Below the pieces are notes generated by a model. The model ran no database searches, had not been told where the DNA came from, and was given only the letters and a program-made list of their open reading frames with translations. Position numbers and translations under genes: made by a program. From positions 36,106,501 to 36,170,500 of the forward strand of contig OY747704.1 in NCBI GenBank assembly GCA_963556495.2: a stretch of 64,000 nt of DNA, written 5' to 3'. The stretch is from Valencia hispanica (taxonomy: Eukaryota > Chordata > Actinopteri > Cyprinodontiformes > Valenciidae). Below are positions 1 to 12,473 of this stretch, piece after piece; position 1 is the stretch's first letter, and every line of letters begins with the position of its first letter.

Positions 1-1317
1 TTCTGGGGATTTCAAGATTATTTTTAGATAATGTAAGAAAGGCCTTTGAGTTATTTTTGTTTTTTGTTAGCATTGATTTTGGCCTTGGAATTCCCCCAGT
101 ACAACATTTTTGCCTATTCTTTCTTTCCTGGATATCATCAATGAAATTTTAGAGTTATTACTCACAAATACTCCTGGTAAGGTTCATCACTATGCTATGT
201 TTTTTTAATTTGTGAATAATAGCACTGATAGTTTTTCAATGAAGTCCCCAAGCTCTAAAATGTTTTTTTCTTTACTATTACCTTAGTGATAGATTTTAAT
301 GATTTTTCTGTTTTTTGATGTCTTTAAATCAGGGGATGATGTGTTGCTTTTTGAGATATTTTAAGCGACTATGTTCTCAGATAGTATGTATGTTTTGCCT
401 TTTTTCCTTCTCAATTTATAGGTTAGAAAATGAAAAAAATACAGGCCTATTTAAGTGGTTTTAAGATTTAACAGGTTCTGCAGGCTATGGTGATTTTTTT
501 TCTCAAATGTGGTAAATCAGCTGATTCATGATTTAACAAAGCAGGGGAATGGTTTTTCATAGAGGGTTAATTGGTTTGAGTAGCTTTTTTCTCTTGATAA
601 ATATGATCCTCACTTAAAAATTGCGTTTCATCGTTCTTCGTGTTATCTTTATCTGAGATGGAAAAAATAGTTTGATCTGAAACTTACAAGTGTTGACAGA
701 GCAAATACAGAAAAATCTGTAAGGGAGAGAATACTTCTTGACAGCACTGTAGTCTGTCAAGCTGGCCATTGGCCATGATGCTCACATTTCCATGAGCATT
801 ACTCCTACTACAGATACTATTACAGAGACTGGTGATGCTGTCATACTGGGCTGCTGGTGAAATATACTGCTAAGATCATGTGGTATTTACTTTGTTTTCT
901 ATTCATTTGACATATGGGCTATTTATTAGAAAGCTGTTCATGCTTTCTAATGGTGTATGTCACTGTACATGGATAGCCTTCAGTGGTATAGTTAAATTGA
1001 GCTACTAGAACCCATGTTTTCACAAATACACTACTCACAGTAAGTTAGGGATATCGTGAGAGACTCAGATGATGTCATACATATGGTGTTTGTTTCACTT
1101 CAGAGATTTTTGGGATAGGGAGGCAATTGTATTGGGATGATAGACACACCTCATTTTGTGTTTTCCATGTAATGGTCTTACTGTGTATAGTGTGCCTTAC
1201 ATATTGGGGCCAACACCAAAGAATACTAAAGACAACCCTTTTCAATGTGGCATCAATTTCAACATTTAAAAAGCTGGTATTGTCAGTAAGTCATTCCAAC
1301 TTCATCCTTCAAACAGC
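1..1317. other. AT-rich noncoding sequence, presumed intron
   Basis: This stretch has many T-runs and short stop-rich frames. I see no coding exon and no repeat I can name. The stretch from about 1100 to 1317 may be the decayed 5' flank of the Tc1-like relic that follows. Confidence 0.5.
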
Positions 1318-2583
1318 CATGAACACACCACGTCCCTTGACGGACGAGCAGCGCCACCTGGCCATAGCGCGCCTTCGGGTCGGTGGCAGGCAGTCAGATG
1401 TTGCACATGAACTTGGTGTGTCTCAAAGTGTCATCAGCTGACTTGCATCAATACACAGAAATACTGGCAGAGTTCGTGACAGACCCAGGAGTGGAGCCCC
1501 ACAAGTGACAGACCGCAACGATGGCCAATACCAAAGGACCTATGCACTCAGACATTGTCATGCAACTGCCACACAGCTGTAGGCCCGTTTACGAAATGTG
1601 AGGGGTACTAGGGTTTCCAGACAAACCATTCGCATTTGGCTTGAATGCCAGACGACTGTTGCAGGTGACTCCACTGACACCAAGACACTGCCGTGAACGT
1701 TTGCAGTGGGCACAAAACCATGTGACCTGGACAATGAAGTAGTGGTCTACCGTCCTCTTCACTAAAGAGTGTTGGGTCACTTTGCACAGAAATGATGGTC
1801 GTCAGTAGTGGGCGATATAAAAGGTATATGGTAGAAATGATATAAATTTAGTCAAAGGCATAGATTTTGACTATACCGGCATACCGCGATTGCTCATTTT
1901 GATGTCATCAAGAAGGATAAATACTGATGTTCAGTGTTCGTCTTTACACTACATATTGCAAGTTTAAAATTTGTTGTTTTCCATTTAACGGAAAAAACCC
2001 AGTTGAATTTGAAGTATTTTTTAATTTAAATATGTTGAGCTTTATTTTTGTGCGGTATTAAATTTATAAGCAAGTAACCAGGAAAGTGGAAAATTTTGAA
2101 CTTTGTGTGTTTTTAATAACATTTAGCTTTTTTTAAATGGATTTTGCACAATAAATGTTCTTTAAATTGCATTTTAAACTTTTTTGAAGTTGTTGTTCTG
2201 CAATGTATCTGGAAAGTGAGAATGTTCTTACCTCAGAGACATCATAGGACCCATCATCATCCCCCAATTCTGCCAGCACACCCCTGACTTTCTGTTCACG
2301 GATGATAATGCTCCACCACATCGTGCCAGAATTGTCACAGTTCGACTTCAGGAAGTCAGGGTGCCTCATACAGTATGGTATTGCCAGCAATGTTCCCTGA
2401 CCTGAACCCCATAGTGCATGTTTGGGGCCAACTGAAGCAGAGCCTGAATGATCGTACCCCACCACCACATGACCTGGCAGAACTGCGTGTAGCGAGTGGA
2501 ACGCATTGCCTCAGGACAACATCATGAGGCTAGTGAGGAGCATGAGATGTCGCTTTCAAGCTGTCATTGCGGCAAATGGTGGA
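1318..2583 (+). mobile_element. Tc1-like transposon relic, split by unrelated sequence
   Basis: Two pieces of one transposase lie in the same order and strand. Piece 1 (1318-1796) starts MNTPRPLTDEQRH, continues with a helix-turn-helix region (DVAHELGVSQSVIS) and an in-frame TGA at 1439-1441, and reaches a W/F/LHRNDGRQ block before the catalytic core. Piece 2 (about 2228-2583) resumes at YLRDIIGP, contains the second catalytic block DDNAPPHRAR and ends at ANGGNTRY-like sequence. Frameshifts break both pieces, and the SPDLNPIE block is garbled around 2395-2415. The roughly 60 residues expected between the pieces, including GGGS and W-G, are absent; 1797-2227 replaces them. No terminal inverted repeats were recognised. 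It is long dead. Confidence 0.75.
1797..2227. mobile_element. Unclassified insert inside the Tc1 relic, possibly hAT-like
   Basis: This AT-rich segment starts abruptly after the Tc1 DGRQ block with AGTAGTGGGCGATAT, which resembles the ends of some fish hAT elements. It also contains a TACCGGCATACCGCG stretch of the kind seen near such ends. I could not find a matching inverted end near 2227. It encodes nothing recognisable. The classification is a guess; that it separates the two transposase halves is directly visible. Confidence 0.35.
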
Positions 2584-5500
2584 AACACCCGCTACTGACA
2601 TTGTCAATTTGTTTTATTTGGGGCTACCCTTGTTATTGTCTACATTTTTGGGGTAATAAATATTACACTAATGAAAACGGTGTTTGTTCTCATTCGTTAT
2701 TAGTAATATCAAAGGATACTTTTACTTATTTCATTAAAATTCAGACCAAATAGGAATAGCACTCATGTAAATAACAATATCCCTCACTTATTGTTAGAAG
2801 TGTATATGCTATAAAATGCTTTGTACTTTCAAGGGCAGAATACGCAAGATAAGTGATGCAATTTACTCAAGATACAGGTAGAGCTCTTTGTATCCCATAA
2901 CATGGCTTTAGATGGTTAATATGGTGGGTTCCTGACTATATGGTTATGCTGTTGAGTTGGCATATGTGCATATGCAATGCTCCGTAAAAATGCCAGGACT
3001 TTTGCCAATGCACAAAGCTTGGATGTAAGGAGCTCCTACATCGTTGTAAGTCAAATGCCAGGAATGTAACAAGAGCTTCACACAAAGTGTGTTTCCAGTT
3101 CCCGAGTAAGTAATGACAACATAAAACAAGTTTATAGCCACGCTGTTCACCCAAATGGGTAAGGAGAGGGAACACACGAAGATGAGGAGATATATGTCAC
3201 CTTGTGAAACATTGATCATGCATGTCAGCTTTTTTTCTGTCTGAATAGGATAAAAAAGGTGCAAGTGTGCAAAGGGTTACTAAGAAGAGGTTCATGAACC
3301 AAGAATGAATAGGAGGACTACGATTGTAAAAGGGACATCATTTACGTTGAAAGTATGAGGAAGAAAAAAACCTAATATAGAGTGAAGCCTGCTGCCCATC
3401 TAGCTCCGCTTCATGAAGTTAATAAACTGTCCAAGAGCAAAGCATCATGGGTCATAAATCATTCCAAAATGGGAAGAAAGAGAGGTAGAGTGATGAAAAG
3501 AGGATAGGGGGCATGGGACAGAGGGAAGCAGGTCAAGGTCGACATGAGGAGATGAGGACTTCAAGGGAAGAAATGGGCATTGGATATTAAAGAACACCCA
3601 GTGAATGGCCCAGATATTTGCCGACCTTGTCCTCATTGAGTACTCTGCTGGCTGCCTTTCTTTCAGATGGCAGAAGGAGTAAGTTTGGAAGAGGTAAAAA
3701 GAGAGAAGCAGATGCAAAAGTAGAGAAAGTTACTGAAACTGTGTATGTTGGGGGTTCATGTTTGTATGTTCTCATCTGACTGCCTATGCACCCCACCATA
3801 TCGCTTCCCAGTCTCTGACATAGATTAATTCGCTATAAATCTAGGTGGAGTGCCAGTTATCTATGTAATCAGCAGCAAAATGTGAATAGACCGAAAATTA
3901 ACATTAAATTGCACATCATGCTCTGGGTCTCAGTGTAGGGCAGCTCACTTGATTTTTCAGAGTAGGAACAGCAGGAGGCACAGATGTTTCATCCCATCAT
4001 GGAAAACATTTCTAATTCCTTTCTTGCTATTATTAACAAAGAGCTTTAAACAACCTTGCTTGGACTGCCCATGGTACTTTATTAGCAAAGGACACCATTG
4101 GCCATTGTGCCACTAATACATTTATTTGCCCTTGTAATTAGTTCCCTGATTCCAGGAAAGCTGTGTTGGACTTCATAGTGCCAAGTAAATGGAAAAATGA
4201 GATGATGGCTCTTTTTTGTATGAGTTTTTTTAATCTGTTCCATTTATTTGAAGTCAGTTTAATTCAAAATTACAGAACTTGGCTGTAATGAGAAAAAATG
4301 ATACTTTAATTATTAGAACCAAGTAGTGATGGTCCAACTCAATGGTGCGGATAAAACAAAGCATATCTAGAAAAACAACTTTTTTATATTCAGAACCAAC
4401 TCATTAAGCAAAAATATCTTCTCAGAAAATCAGCAGTTTAAAGGTTTTTTATGTTATTCACATGGAATTTATTTTTGAAATTTTACTTGAATATTATTTA
4501 GCTACATTTAGGAATTATGTGACCAGGCAATGGGCAAAAAGCTCATTAAAGGGATTATTTTGGCGAATGTTTTCTTTCCAGGTAATACCTCAAGGAATGT
4601 GTGTATTGGTTTTGGGTATGGATGGGGCACGTTGATTTTAATCTTTTTTCCAATGTATGCCAGTGCGATAGCTAGGCATCAAGAGGTTTAGCAATGCTAC
4701 TTAATCTATTTGTGTGTGTTTGTGTGTGAGGGGTGTTAAACCTCTTCACAATGAAGTATGAAACCCTGTGCACGTTTTTCTCTTCTGTCTGCAGATGCTC
4801 TGGACAAGCCCAGTCAAAGCCGTGCGAGATAAATTTAGCTCGTGCTAACACCCTTGGAGGCCTCTTAATAATTGAGAAGGCATCTGCTCCAATTAATGTG
4901 GCCCTCTAAATGGAATCCCTATTTAAATTTTCTCTAACTGGGTCACTCTCTTTCTCACTCGTCTTCTCCATCTCTCTCTCTCTGTGGTGCAGTAAAAAAG
5001 AAAATGAGCCGCCTTCTACTTTTAAATGGTTTTTAGGGTTTCTGAAACATCAGCTTGGATGTTTTGCCTGAGGTCTCATGAGCACACACACATGCACACA
5101 GACAGTGAAATAAAGCTTTGACAGAGTTTTCATGTAGGCCTCATTTGAACAAGAAAGAGGAGAAATCTGGAAGTTCTTTGAACTCAGATTTGGCTGAGAG
5201 ATCTTACTTATTAAATCAAAAATTGGAGGGAAAAGTTACCTTTTGGCCTTATTATGACTCTAAGCAGTTTCACAGCTTACCTTCTAGATTTTGATTAGTC
5301 ACAGCCCGCAAGTGCCTAAATTGGATAAAACCTTGATCATCATCTTTGACATAATTTTATCGCTTATTCAAGCTTATATTTCATGCTGGATTTGATTGCA
5401 TTAGAGAATGAAGTATAATCTTACTGCTGAGACTGAGAAAGTTAGAAAGCTCTGTTAGATTAGTATGCATGTTTTACATTTGAACATGATGCTCATTTAA

Positions 5501-7764
5501 TACCATAAATAAAATAAAATAAATGCAAGGTAACAACCAAGAACTGAGATAATATGATCAGTAGATCTGGATAAGTTCTTCACTAAATCTATGCTGGTCT
5601 TTTATTATGCTTCAGTGTCATTTAGAAATGTGCAGAGGTAAAATTATGAGTTAAAGTTCATGATGCTTAGCTGGTCCTTTACCAGTAGCACCCAGATTGA
5701 GATTTTGAACTGTTTTAGCTTTTTCTAGGACACTTCTGAAGAGAGATCTCGGACATTGTTCCGAAAATCTGATGCAGTCACTTTTACAGTCTGAGAAGGG
5801 TTCTGATTAAAGGTAGTACTCCCGAGGTTATTGAGTTTTTTTAATTCTCTATTCTTTCCATTAGTTCTTTGTATTTTTTCTTTATGTTGCCATCCTTGCA
5901 TCTTTCACTTCTGTCTTGTCCGTAGCTTGTCAACCACCACAATACCTAGTTGGTGAGCTATTACTGGCTTGTCAGTCTTAATTCTTAAGTCCAGTTTGTA
6001 GCCCCTTCAGTCTACATCCCTTTTTGGTTGCCTCTCCTACTTTGACTTTGAGCCTTCAAACTCCTTTTCAACATAAATGGTCCTGTAGACTGTTCCAGCC
6101 AGTTGGTTATTATGTTTCGAGATACAATAACAGCTCAATTGCTTACCTCTAAGCATGTGCTGGCGCTTAACTGCATTCCCTGCCTGTTTTCAACTTGTCA
6201 GATTTTACCCTTTATGGTGCATCTTGCCCTAAACCAAGCATACATATCCACATTGGTCTATATAGATTATCCTTGCCAAGTGAAGCTCTGCTGGGAGAAA
6301 TGCAAATCTAGAGTGGATATTTATCCAGGAATTAGGTGGAGAAACCTACAAAACTAATGCTGGTGAAGTGAGTCCATTCAGTTGGTTTATTTTTGTTTTG
6401 TGTTTTTAGAAAGAAAGAAAAAACTTCAGTGCTTTATTTTGATCCCACATTGCAAGTTGATTGGGAAATCAAAGGGGAGTTCTTGTGTCTTTTGTTCAAC
6501 AAACTAATAGGACTTAGGTCCATTAAAATGTGGAACTGAAAGGAACTAAGACTTCTGAGTGGTATTTTTGAGTTTTATTGCTGGTGTAAATAATTGTTTG
6601 CTTGTTGAATAAGTGTTAGAATATATTTTCAATATATTTTTGTTCTCTTAACAAAACTGTTCCAAGGTTTCCCTGGAATCTGTTTATGTTCCACTTAACT
6701 GAGGATAGGCCACGAGGACTAACATGTCCAGTATGGAAACCCAGACATCCCTCTCCCTAGTGTCCTCCATCCCCTATCTGAGTCACTCTCGAGCCATATT
6801 TTGCTACTGCAATCACAGAAGCTCCAGTACTTTTGGCCACCCAGTAGCAGTCTGTTGTTTCATGAGTCCCCAGAAACAAGCAAGCCCAAAGGGACTTATC
6901 ATTCAACTTGACAGCTTTCATCAGTTGACAGTGGGGGACAACCAGGTCAGTTGTCCCAGGCTCATAGTGGAAGGCAGGGGGAGGGAGGGGCAGAACTAGG
7001 TCCACCACCCATCAAATTTTGGTCAAGAATATTTTTTCAAAGCAGGCTTGTTTGTTTGTGGGAAAAGTATAAACCTGATATTTAAGTTAGGTAAAAAATC
7101 TTTCTTCTTTTCTTTTGTCTTCGCAATAGTGGTCCATTACTCCCACATCCCAATCAGAAAAATGGATTGCCTGCTGACAGAACTTCTAACTTTGAGTTCA
7201 TCAAGCTGCTCCAGTAAAATATCAAATGCTCTGTGGGCAAAAGGCAGCAACAGAAAAACACACAGCTTTAATTTGTCCATTCGCTCTGTGTCAGTCAGTG
7301 GCTCCATTACTTTGATGCAAAAAACCGGTACATTTTCTTTCACTTAAGAAACGTGCCTCAAACCACAGGTACAGCCTCCCTTCCTCTCTGTGTTCTCTGC
7401 TCTAATGCAGCTAACAAACTGCAGTTTCTGTCAGGGACGTGCTCTTTGCTAGTGGGAGAAATAAGCACAACAGAACTGATAGGTAATGTTTGGAGGCTGG
7501 TAAATGTTAATGGCTGTGCTGTTTTTTAACTTGCTGTAGATTTACGTTACACTTATATGTGCACCTGGACATGGGATTTATGGCTGGATGTTAGTACCCA
7601 TGAACAGAAAGACGATACTGCTCTAGAACCAAGAGTGAAACAAATTGAAGCAATTAAAAAAGTTCCAAAATGTACATTTGTTTTTATATGTGAATTTGTA
7701 ACATGCAACCAATTTCAATGTTTCTCTTCACACAACCCTAAATCTCTTCTCACTGTCTGAGATC
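2584..7764. other. Long noncoding stretch, presumed intron
   Basis: No exon or clear transposon was seen. The base composition is mixed, with a purine-rich block near 3440-3560. Two parts look less random and free of repeats: about 3990-4180 (AACAAAG, CTTGTAATTAG) and about 4790-4935 (TAATAATTGAG, CCAATTAATG). They are candidates for conserved noncoding elements. Short frames around 6103-6357 and 6724-6999 have no family signature and were not called as genes. Confidence 0.45.
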
Positions 7765-8090
7765 TTCCAGTGAAAGGCTGTTTGTGGTTCCATGAACACA
7801 TTTTAAGGCCAGAAGGGAGAAATCCTTCAGAGTTGTGGCCCCCAGATTGTGGAAATCGTTGAATCTATCTTTGCACTATCTTGATTCGGTTGATTCTTTT
7901 AAGAAGTAACTGAAGACTCAAGTATTCAGACAGACTTTTAACTAGTTTTATGCCGTATAGTGTTACATGTGTGCTTCTTTATCTTTTCGTTTGGGATTTC
8001 ATCTTCTGTGTTTTTTATGTTAATGTAAAGCACTTTGTTGTTTTTTGACCTGTGAAAGGTGCTATATTAATAAAGTGTACTTACTTACTT
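7765..8090 (+). mobile_element. LINE (L2/CR1-like, family A) 3' end fragment
   Basis: Read with frameshifts, the start of this stretch encodes the end of a LINE ORF2: a block like FRVVAPRLWKSL followed by DSVDSFKK and LKTQVFRQ, the usual C-terminus before the stop in fish L2/CR1-like elements. A short 3' UTR follows with AAAGCACTTTG, GAAAGGTGCTATA and AATAAAG, and it ends in ACTTACTTACTT. The same tail occurs at 13128 and 27429, which groups the three copies. The copy is 5' truncated, as is normal for reverse-transcribed insertions. Confidence 0.7.
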
Positions 8091-8796
8091 GGTGGACCTA
8101 TATGGAGGGAGCCGTGAAGAGTGCTACAGTCAGCTCATCTTTATCTGTTGGCATTTTTCAACTGCTTGTGTGAGACGCATGCTATATTGTGTGTCAGATC
8201 CTGTCTCATGTGCTAAAGCTCACCTTCTGTTTCTGCTAGTTTCATTGACTAATATTATGCTCCAGCTTTTTGATGTTTTGCATCCATGATTATTCAGCCA
8301 TTTCTGCTGTTTGTACATGCTGTGGTGTGACTTATCCTTTGATAATGGTGCTGTACCCTGATTCAGTTTGTGCTATCTGCAGTTACTGCAGTGGAGTTCA
8401 GTCCTTTGCATTGCAGTAGCTATTTATATCTAATTTATCAGTTTGTCACTTAATGAGCTGGTCTAGGCCTCCTCCTGACTCTCTTCTCTTTTTACTTTTC
8501 TGGCGTTGTTAACAAACCATCTAATTATGGCACCCTGGTTCTTTTTGATTAGTTTTTACATGAGCAACTCTGGTTTAAAATCACAACTGCTATGAAATCC
8601 CCAAAGAATTTCTTGTGTTTGGGTGATCCTCTCCTGAGTCATAGTCAAATTTTTTTGTGTGGCTGTCTATAATCTGAGTGTGATTTTTATCTGCTTTCCT
8701 TTTTTTTGTTAGCTACTACTAGTTAGGGGAATTTGATAATCGATTGCATATCTGCTCCCAACTGTGGGTATGTATATGGATCTTCCTGTATCCATA
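8091..8796. other. Noncoding sequence between two repeats
   Basis: T-rich sequence without a recognisable gene or repeat. It ends at the TA target dinucleotide of the next Tc1-like element. Confidence 0.4.
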
Positions 8797-10227
8797 CAGT
8801 GGCTTGCAAAAGTATTCGGCCCCCTTGAACTTTTCCACATTTTGTCACATTACAGCCACAAACATGAATCAATTTTATTGGACTTCCACGTGAAAGACCA
8901 ATACAAAGTGGTGTACACGTGAGAAGTGGAACGAAAATCATACATGATTCCAAACATTTTTTTGCAAATAAATAACTGAAAAGTGGGGTGTGCGTAATTA
9001 TTCAGCCCCCTGAGTCAATACTTTGCAGAACCACCTTCTGCTGCAATTGCAGCTTCCAGTCTTTTAGGGTATGTCTCTACCAGCTTTGCACATCTAGAGA
9101 CTGAAATTCTTGCCCATTCTTCTTTGCAAAACAGCTCCAGCTCAGTCAGATTAGATTGACAGCGTTTGTGAATAGCAGCTTTCAGATCTTGCCACAGATT
9201 CTCGATTGGATTTAGATCTGGACTTTGACTGGGCCATTCTAACACATGGATATGTTTTGTTTTAAACCATTCCATTGTTGCCCTGGCTTTATGTTTAGGG
9301 TCGTTGTCCTGCTGGAAGGTGAACCTCCGCCCCAGTCTCAAGTCTTTTGCAGACTCCAAGAGGTTTTCTTCCAAGATTGCCCTGTATTTGGCTCCATCCA
9401 TCTTCCCATCAACTCTGACCAGCTTCCCTGTCCCTGCTGAAGAGAAGCACCCCCAGAGCATGATGCTGCCACCACCATATTTGACAGTGGGGATGGTGTG
9501 TTCAGAGTGATGTGCAGTGTTAGTTTTCCGCTACACATAGCATTGCATGACTAATAGTTGTCCTATGGACAGATTCCCCCACCTGAGCTGTAGATCTCTG
9601 CAGCTCGTCCAGAGTCACCATGGGCCTCTTGGCTGCATTTCTGATCAGCGCTCTCCTTGTTCGGCCTGTGAGTTTAGGTGGACGGCCTTGTCTTGGTAGG
9701 TTTACAGTTGTGCCATACTCCTTCCATTTCTGAATGATCGCTTGAACAGTGCTCCGTGGGATGTTCAAGGCTTGGGAAATATTTTTGTAGCCTAAGCCTG
9801 CTTTAAATTTCTCAATAACTTTATCCCTGACCTGTCTGGTGTGTTCTTTGGACTTCATGGTGTTGCTGCTCCCAACATTCTCTTAGACAACCTCTGAGGC
9901 CGTCACAGGGCAGCTGTATTTGTACTGACATTAGATTACACACAGGTGCACTCTATTTAGTCATTAGCACTCATCAGACAATGTCTATGGGCAACTGACT
10001 GCACTCAGACCAAAGGGGGCTGAATAATTACGCACACCCCACTTTTCAGTTATTTATTTGCAAAAAATTTTTTGAATCATGTATGATTTTCATTCCACTT
10101 CTCACGTGTACACCATTTTGTATTGGTCTTTCACGTGGAATTCCAATAAAATTGATTCATGTTTGTGGCTGTAATGTGACAAAATGTGGAAAAGATCAGG
10201 GGGGGCGAATACTTTTGCAAGCCACTG
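8797..10227 (-). mobile_element. Tc1-like transposon, internally deleted copy 1
   Basis: This 1431-bp element begins CAGTGGCTTGCAAAAG and ends in the inverted form, and TA lies directly outside both ends (8795-8796 and 10228-10229), the expected Tc1 target duplication. Its terminal inverted repeats are long (8797-9011 and 10014-10227). Each carries an outer TATTCGGCCCCC block and an inner TTATTCAGCCCCC block, the IR/DR layout of Sleeping Beauty-type elements. It belongs to the same family as the copy at 24615-26220 and lies in the opposite orientation. About 175 bp are missing from its middle. Confidence 0.93.
9015..9858 (-). pseudogene. Tc1-like transposase, dead by internal deletion
   Basis: The reading frame starts at 9858 with MKSKEHTRQVRDK and runs through the DNA-binding half, with helix-turn-helix sequence and a GRPPKL AT-hook-like motif. 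After TTIS it jumps into another frame and stops at 9520. Compared with the copy at 24984-26003, about 58 codons are deleted; these include the first catalytic aspartate (WSDET). The frame is also shifted. The C-terminal half (9015-9461) is open and keeps the other two catalytic blocks, QQDNDPKH and [11 protein letters not shown], ending in KY. The halves cannot make a working DD34E enzyme. Confidence 0.9.
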
Positions 10228-10974
10228 TATGTATGGTTGTAGGTGGGTGTGATGCTAAAAATAGCTTTTCTAGGCCATGGTGACAGTGAGAGTACAGCTG
10301 AAACCTGTCTAACAGGATGAACACTTTAATAAATGAATAAAGCACTGTGACTTACCTCTTACATTTATTTTTATTTTTTCTACCCCCAGTGACTGTGTCA
10401 CTCATGCACCACACACATTTTAAACCTTCCCCGGCTGCATTGGTTCCTTCTATCCATTTTGTTAATTTTGTTTGGTGCACCTGTAACACTGACACACTCG
10501 ATATGTATTTCTTTTGCTCAAAAGATCAGTGACATGACATGAGAAATACAGTATGTGTTTATTTTTAAGCTACACTTGAGTGTCCTTTCGCAAATGAGTT
10601 GTTACTTCCGTAACAGTAGTAGCAGGAGTAACAGAAGTAATGTGAGCACTTTCTAGATCTTGATGGTTTCAATTTTCACATCCTAATTTGTCCTCATGAC
10701 CATTAATTATAAAATGTTTACTATAATCTTTGTCAGCAATTGCTAAAGTTCTCAGTAGCTCAGATATTTAATTGTCAAAAAATACCTTTTTGGCATCACT
10801 TTATTAACACTGCCTAGTTATCCATTTGTTTTTATTTGTCCTACAGAGTTAGCTCCTATATTAATTCAATCACCTAACACATGTTTTTCTCTCTTATTTT
10901 ATAGACTAATTGGAAACTTGAGAAATAATATTACTCCACCTATGCCTAGGTTGATGATTCCTTCTCTAGTTCGG
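10228..10974. other. Noncoding sequence
   Basis: AT-rich sequence without a recognisable gene. The last 80 bases may already be decayed LINE sequence that leads into the reverse-transcriptase remnant that follows. Confidence 0.4.
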
Positions 10975-11897
10975 CCTGTTATTTTTGACAGTTTCCTGAC
11001 AGTGTCCTGGCCTGAGCTAGTCAAACTTGTTAGTACCATGAAGGTATCTTCCTGCTCTCTGGACATTTTACCAGTGTGCCTTTTCTAGAGTATTTTCATT
11101 GCATTGGTCCTACTGTACTTAAGATAGTAAATGCTTCATTAACCTCTGGTCAGGTACCCGTGTATCTGAAGAGCATTGTCATCCACCCGCTTTAAAAAAA
11201 GGTAAATTTGGATCCCTCAGATTTTAGCAGTTACACACCAATTTCAAGGTTTCCTTTTCTGATCAAGATTTTATAGAAGGTTGTGGTCAAGCAGTTAACC
11301 TCTGCGCTTGATCAACACAGTATTCTGGATCACTTTCAGTAAGGTTTTCGTAAATCCCACTCAACTGAAACGGCTCTTGTTAGAGTCTCAAATGGCATTT
11401 TGATGCAGAGTGATGCAGGTAGATGTTAAGTGTTGTTTATGTTAGCCCTGACTTTGGTGTTTGATACTGTTGACCATCCAACCCTGTTAAAGAGGCTGAG
11501 GTGTTGGGCCGGTGTTTCAGGTTCTGCTTTAAAATGATTGACTTCGTACTTTTCGAATAGATCAGTCTTTCCGGCCACATCTACCTACAGATCCCACTCC
11601 TGTACCGTTCAATTTTGGCTTTGTTTAAGGATATTTTGTTCCATTGTTATGCTGATAATATCCAGCTATATTTCCTTTCTTCCAGTTGAAGCTTCAAAGC
11701 AGCACATTTTACTGTAATCCTTGTATTCAGTTAAAGCCTGGATGGCTGAAAATGTTCTTCATTTAAAGTAAGTAAAAACTGAAGTGATTATCTTTGCAGC
11801 AGGTAAAAATATTGTAAAGATAAAGGTGATTCTTGAGCGCTGGTTTTCCCAGAAACCTTGGGATGACTCTTTACTCAACCTTTCAAAATCATGTTAA
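10975..11897 (+). mobile_element. LINE (L2/CR1-like, family A) reverse-transcriptase relic, 5' part
   Basis: Translation with several frameshifts gives a non-LTR reverse-transcriptase core in the expected order. SLDILPV comes near the start. Next are a block related to LSNYRPISKLPFL, then DHFQxGFRKSHSTETALVRVSN. Motif A appears as VFDTVDHPTLL (about 11460). The catalytic motif C at 11648-11659 reads YADN, not YADD, so the second aspartate is lost. The sequence is cut at 11897 by the LTR-like insertion and resumes at 12474. Confidence 0.8.
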
Positions 11898-12473
11898 TGT
11901 CATGGTTCCTGGGTGTTTGTGTTTTGTTTTTCCTTATTTAGTTCTATTATGTTTTAGTTGTTCTTTGTCTCCCTCTGGTGGTCTTGTGTTTGGTTGCCCT
12001 GGTTTGTGTTAATCTCTATTTTCCCCAAGTTCCTATTAATACTTATCCTTCATTAGTCCCAGTTAGTTGTTATATTTAATTCCTCCTTCTGTTTTCCAGT
12101 GTTTCCTTAGATTCCCTTCCAGACTTATCTTTAGTTTCTTAAGAGTCTTCTGTCTCCCAGCCTTTTTACGTCCTATCCCAGTTGATTACTTCCACCTGCT
12201 CTCTCCTTCCCACCTGCATCTGCTCCCACTAATTGATCATTGGTCTTCTCAGTCACTTCCTCATTTCCTCCCCGGTATATATTCACCTCTCCTTCAGTCA
12301 CTACTCGCTGGTTCGTTGTCATTCTTCCCTCTCTGGTTCCTGCCTTCCTTGTTTAGCCCGTTTGCTGTCTTTTGAGCCTCCTGAGTTATGTAAGTTCCTT
12401 GTCCTTGTTTTCATTAAATCATTTTGTTTATACTTGCTGCATTTTGGGTCCTCCTTAACCTCAAAACATGACA
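11898..12473 (+). mobile_element. Solo LTR, probably Ty3/gypsy-like, inserted in a LINE
   Basis: The 576-bp insertion starts TGTCATG and ends CATGACA, so it has the TG...CA ends of an LTR in a 7-bp inverted repeat. GTTAA is duplicated on both sides (11893-11897 and 12474-12478), the 5-bp duplication usual for retroelement integrase. Inside are a TATATA box near 12275 and an ATTAAA polyadenylation signal at 12413-12418, in the order promoter, R, signal, U5. No internal retroelement genes are present, which indicates a single LTR left by recombination. A nonautonomous DNA element is the alternative. Assignment to gypsy is inference. Confidence 0.75.

Noticed and set aside
1127..1317. N-terminal extension of the 1127-1441 frame
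   Set aside because: The transposase similarity starts at the internal Met at 1318. The upstream 63 residues are translation of flanking DNA.
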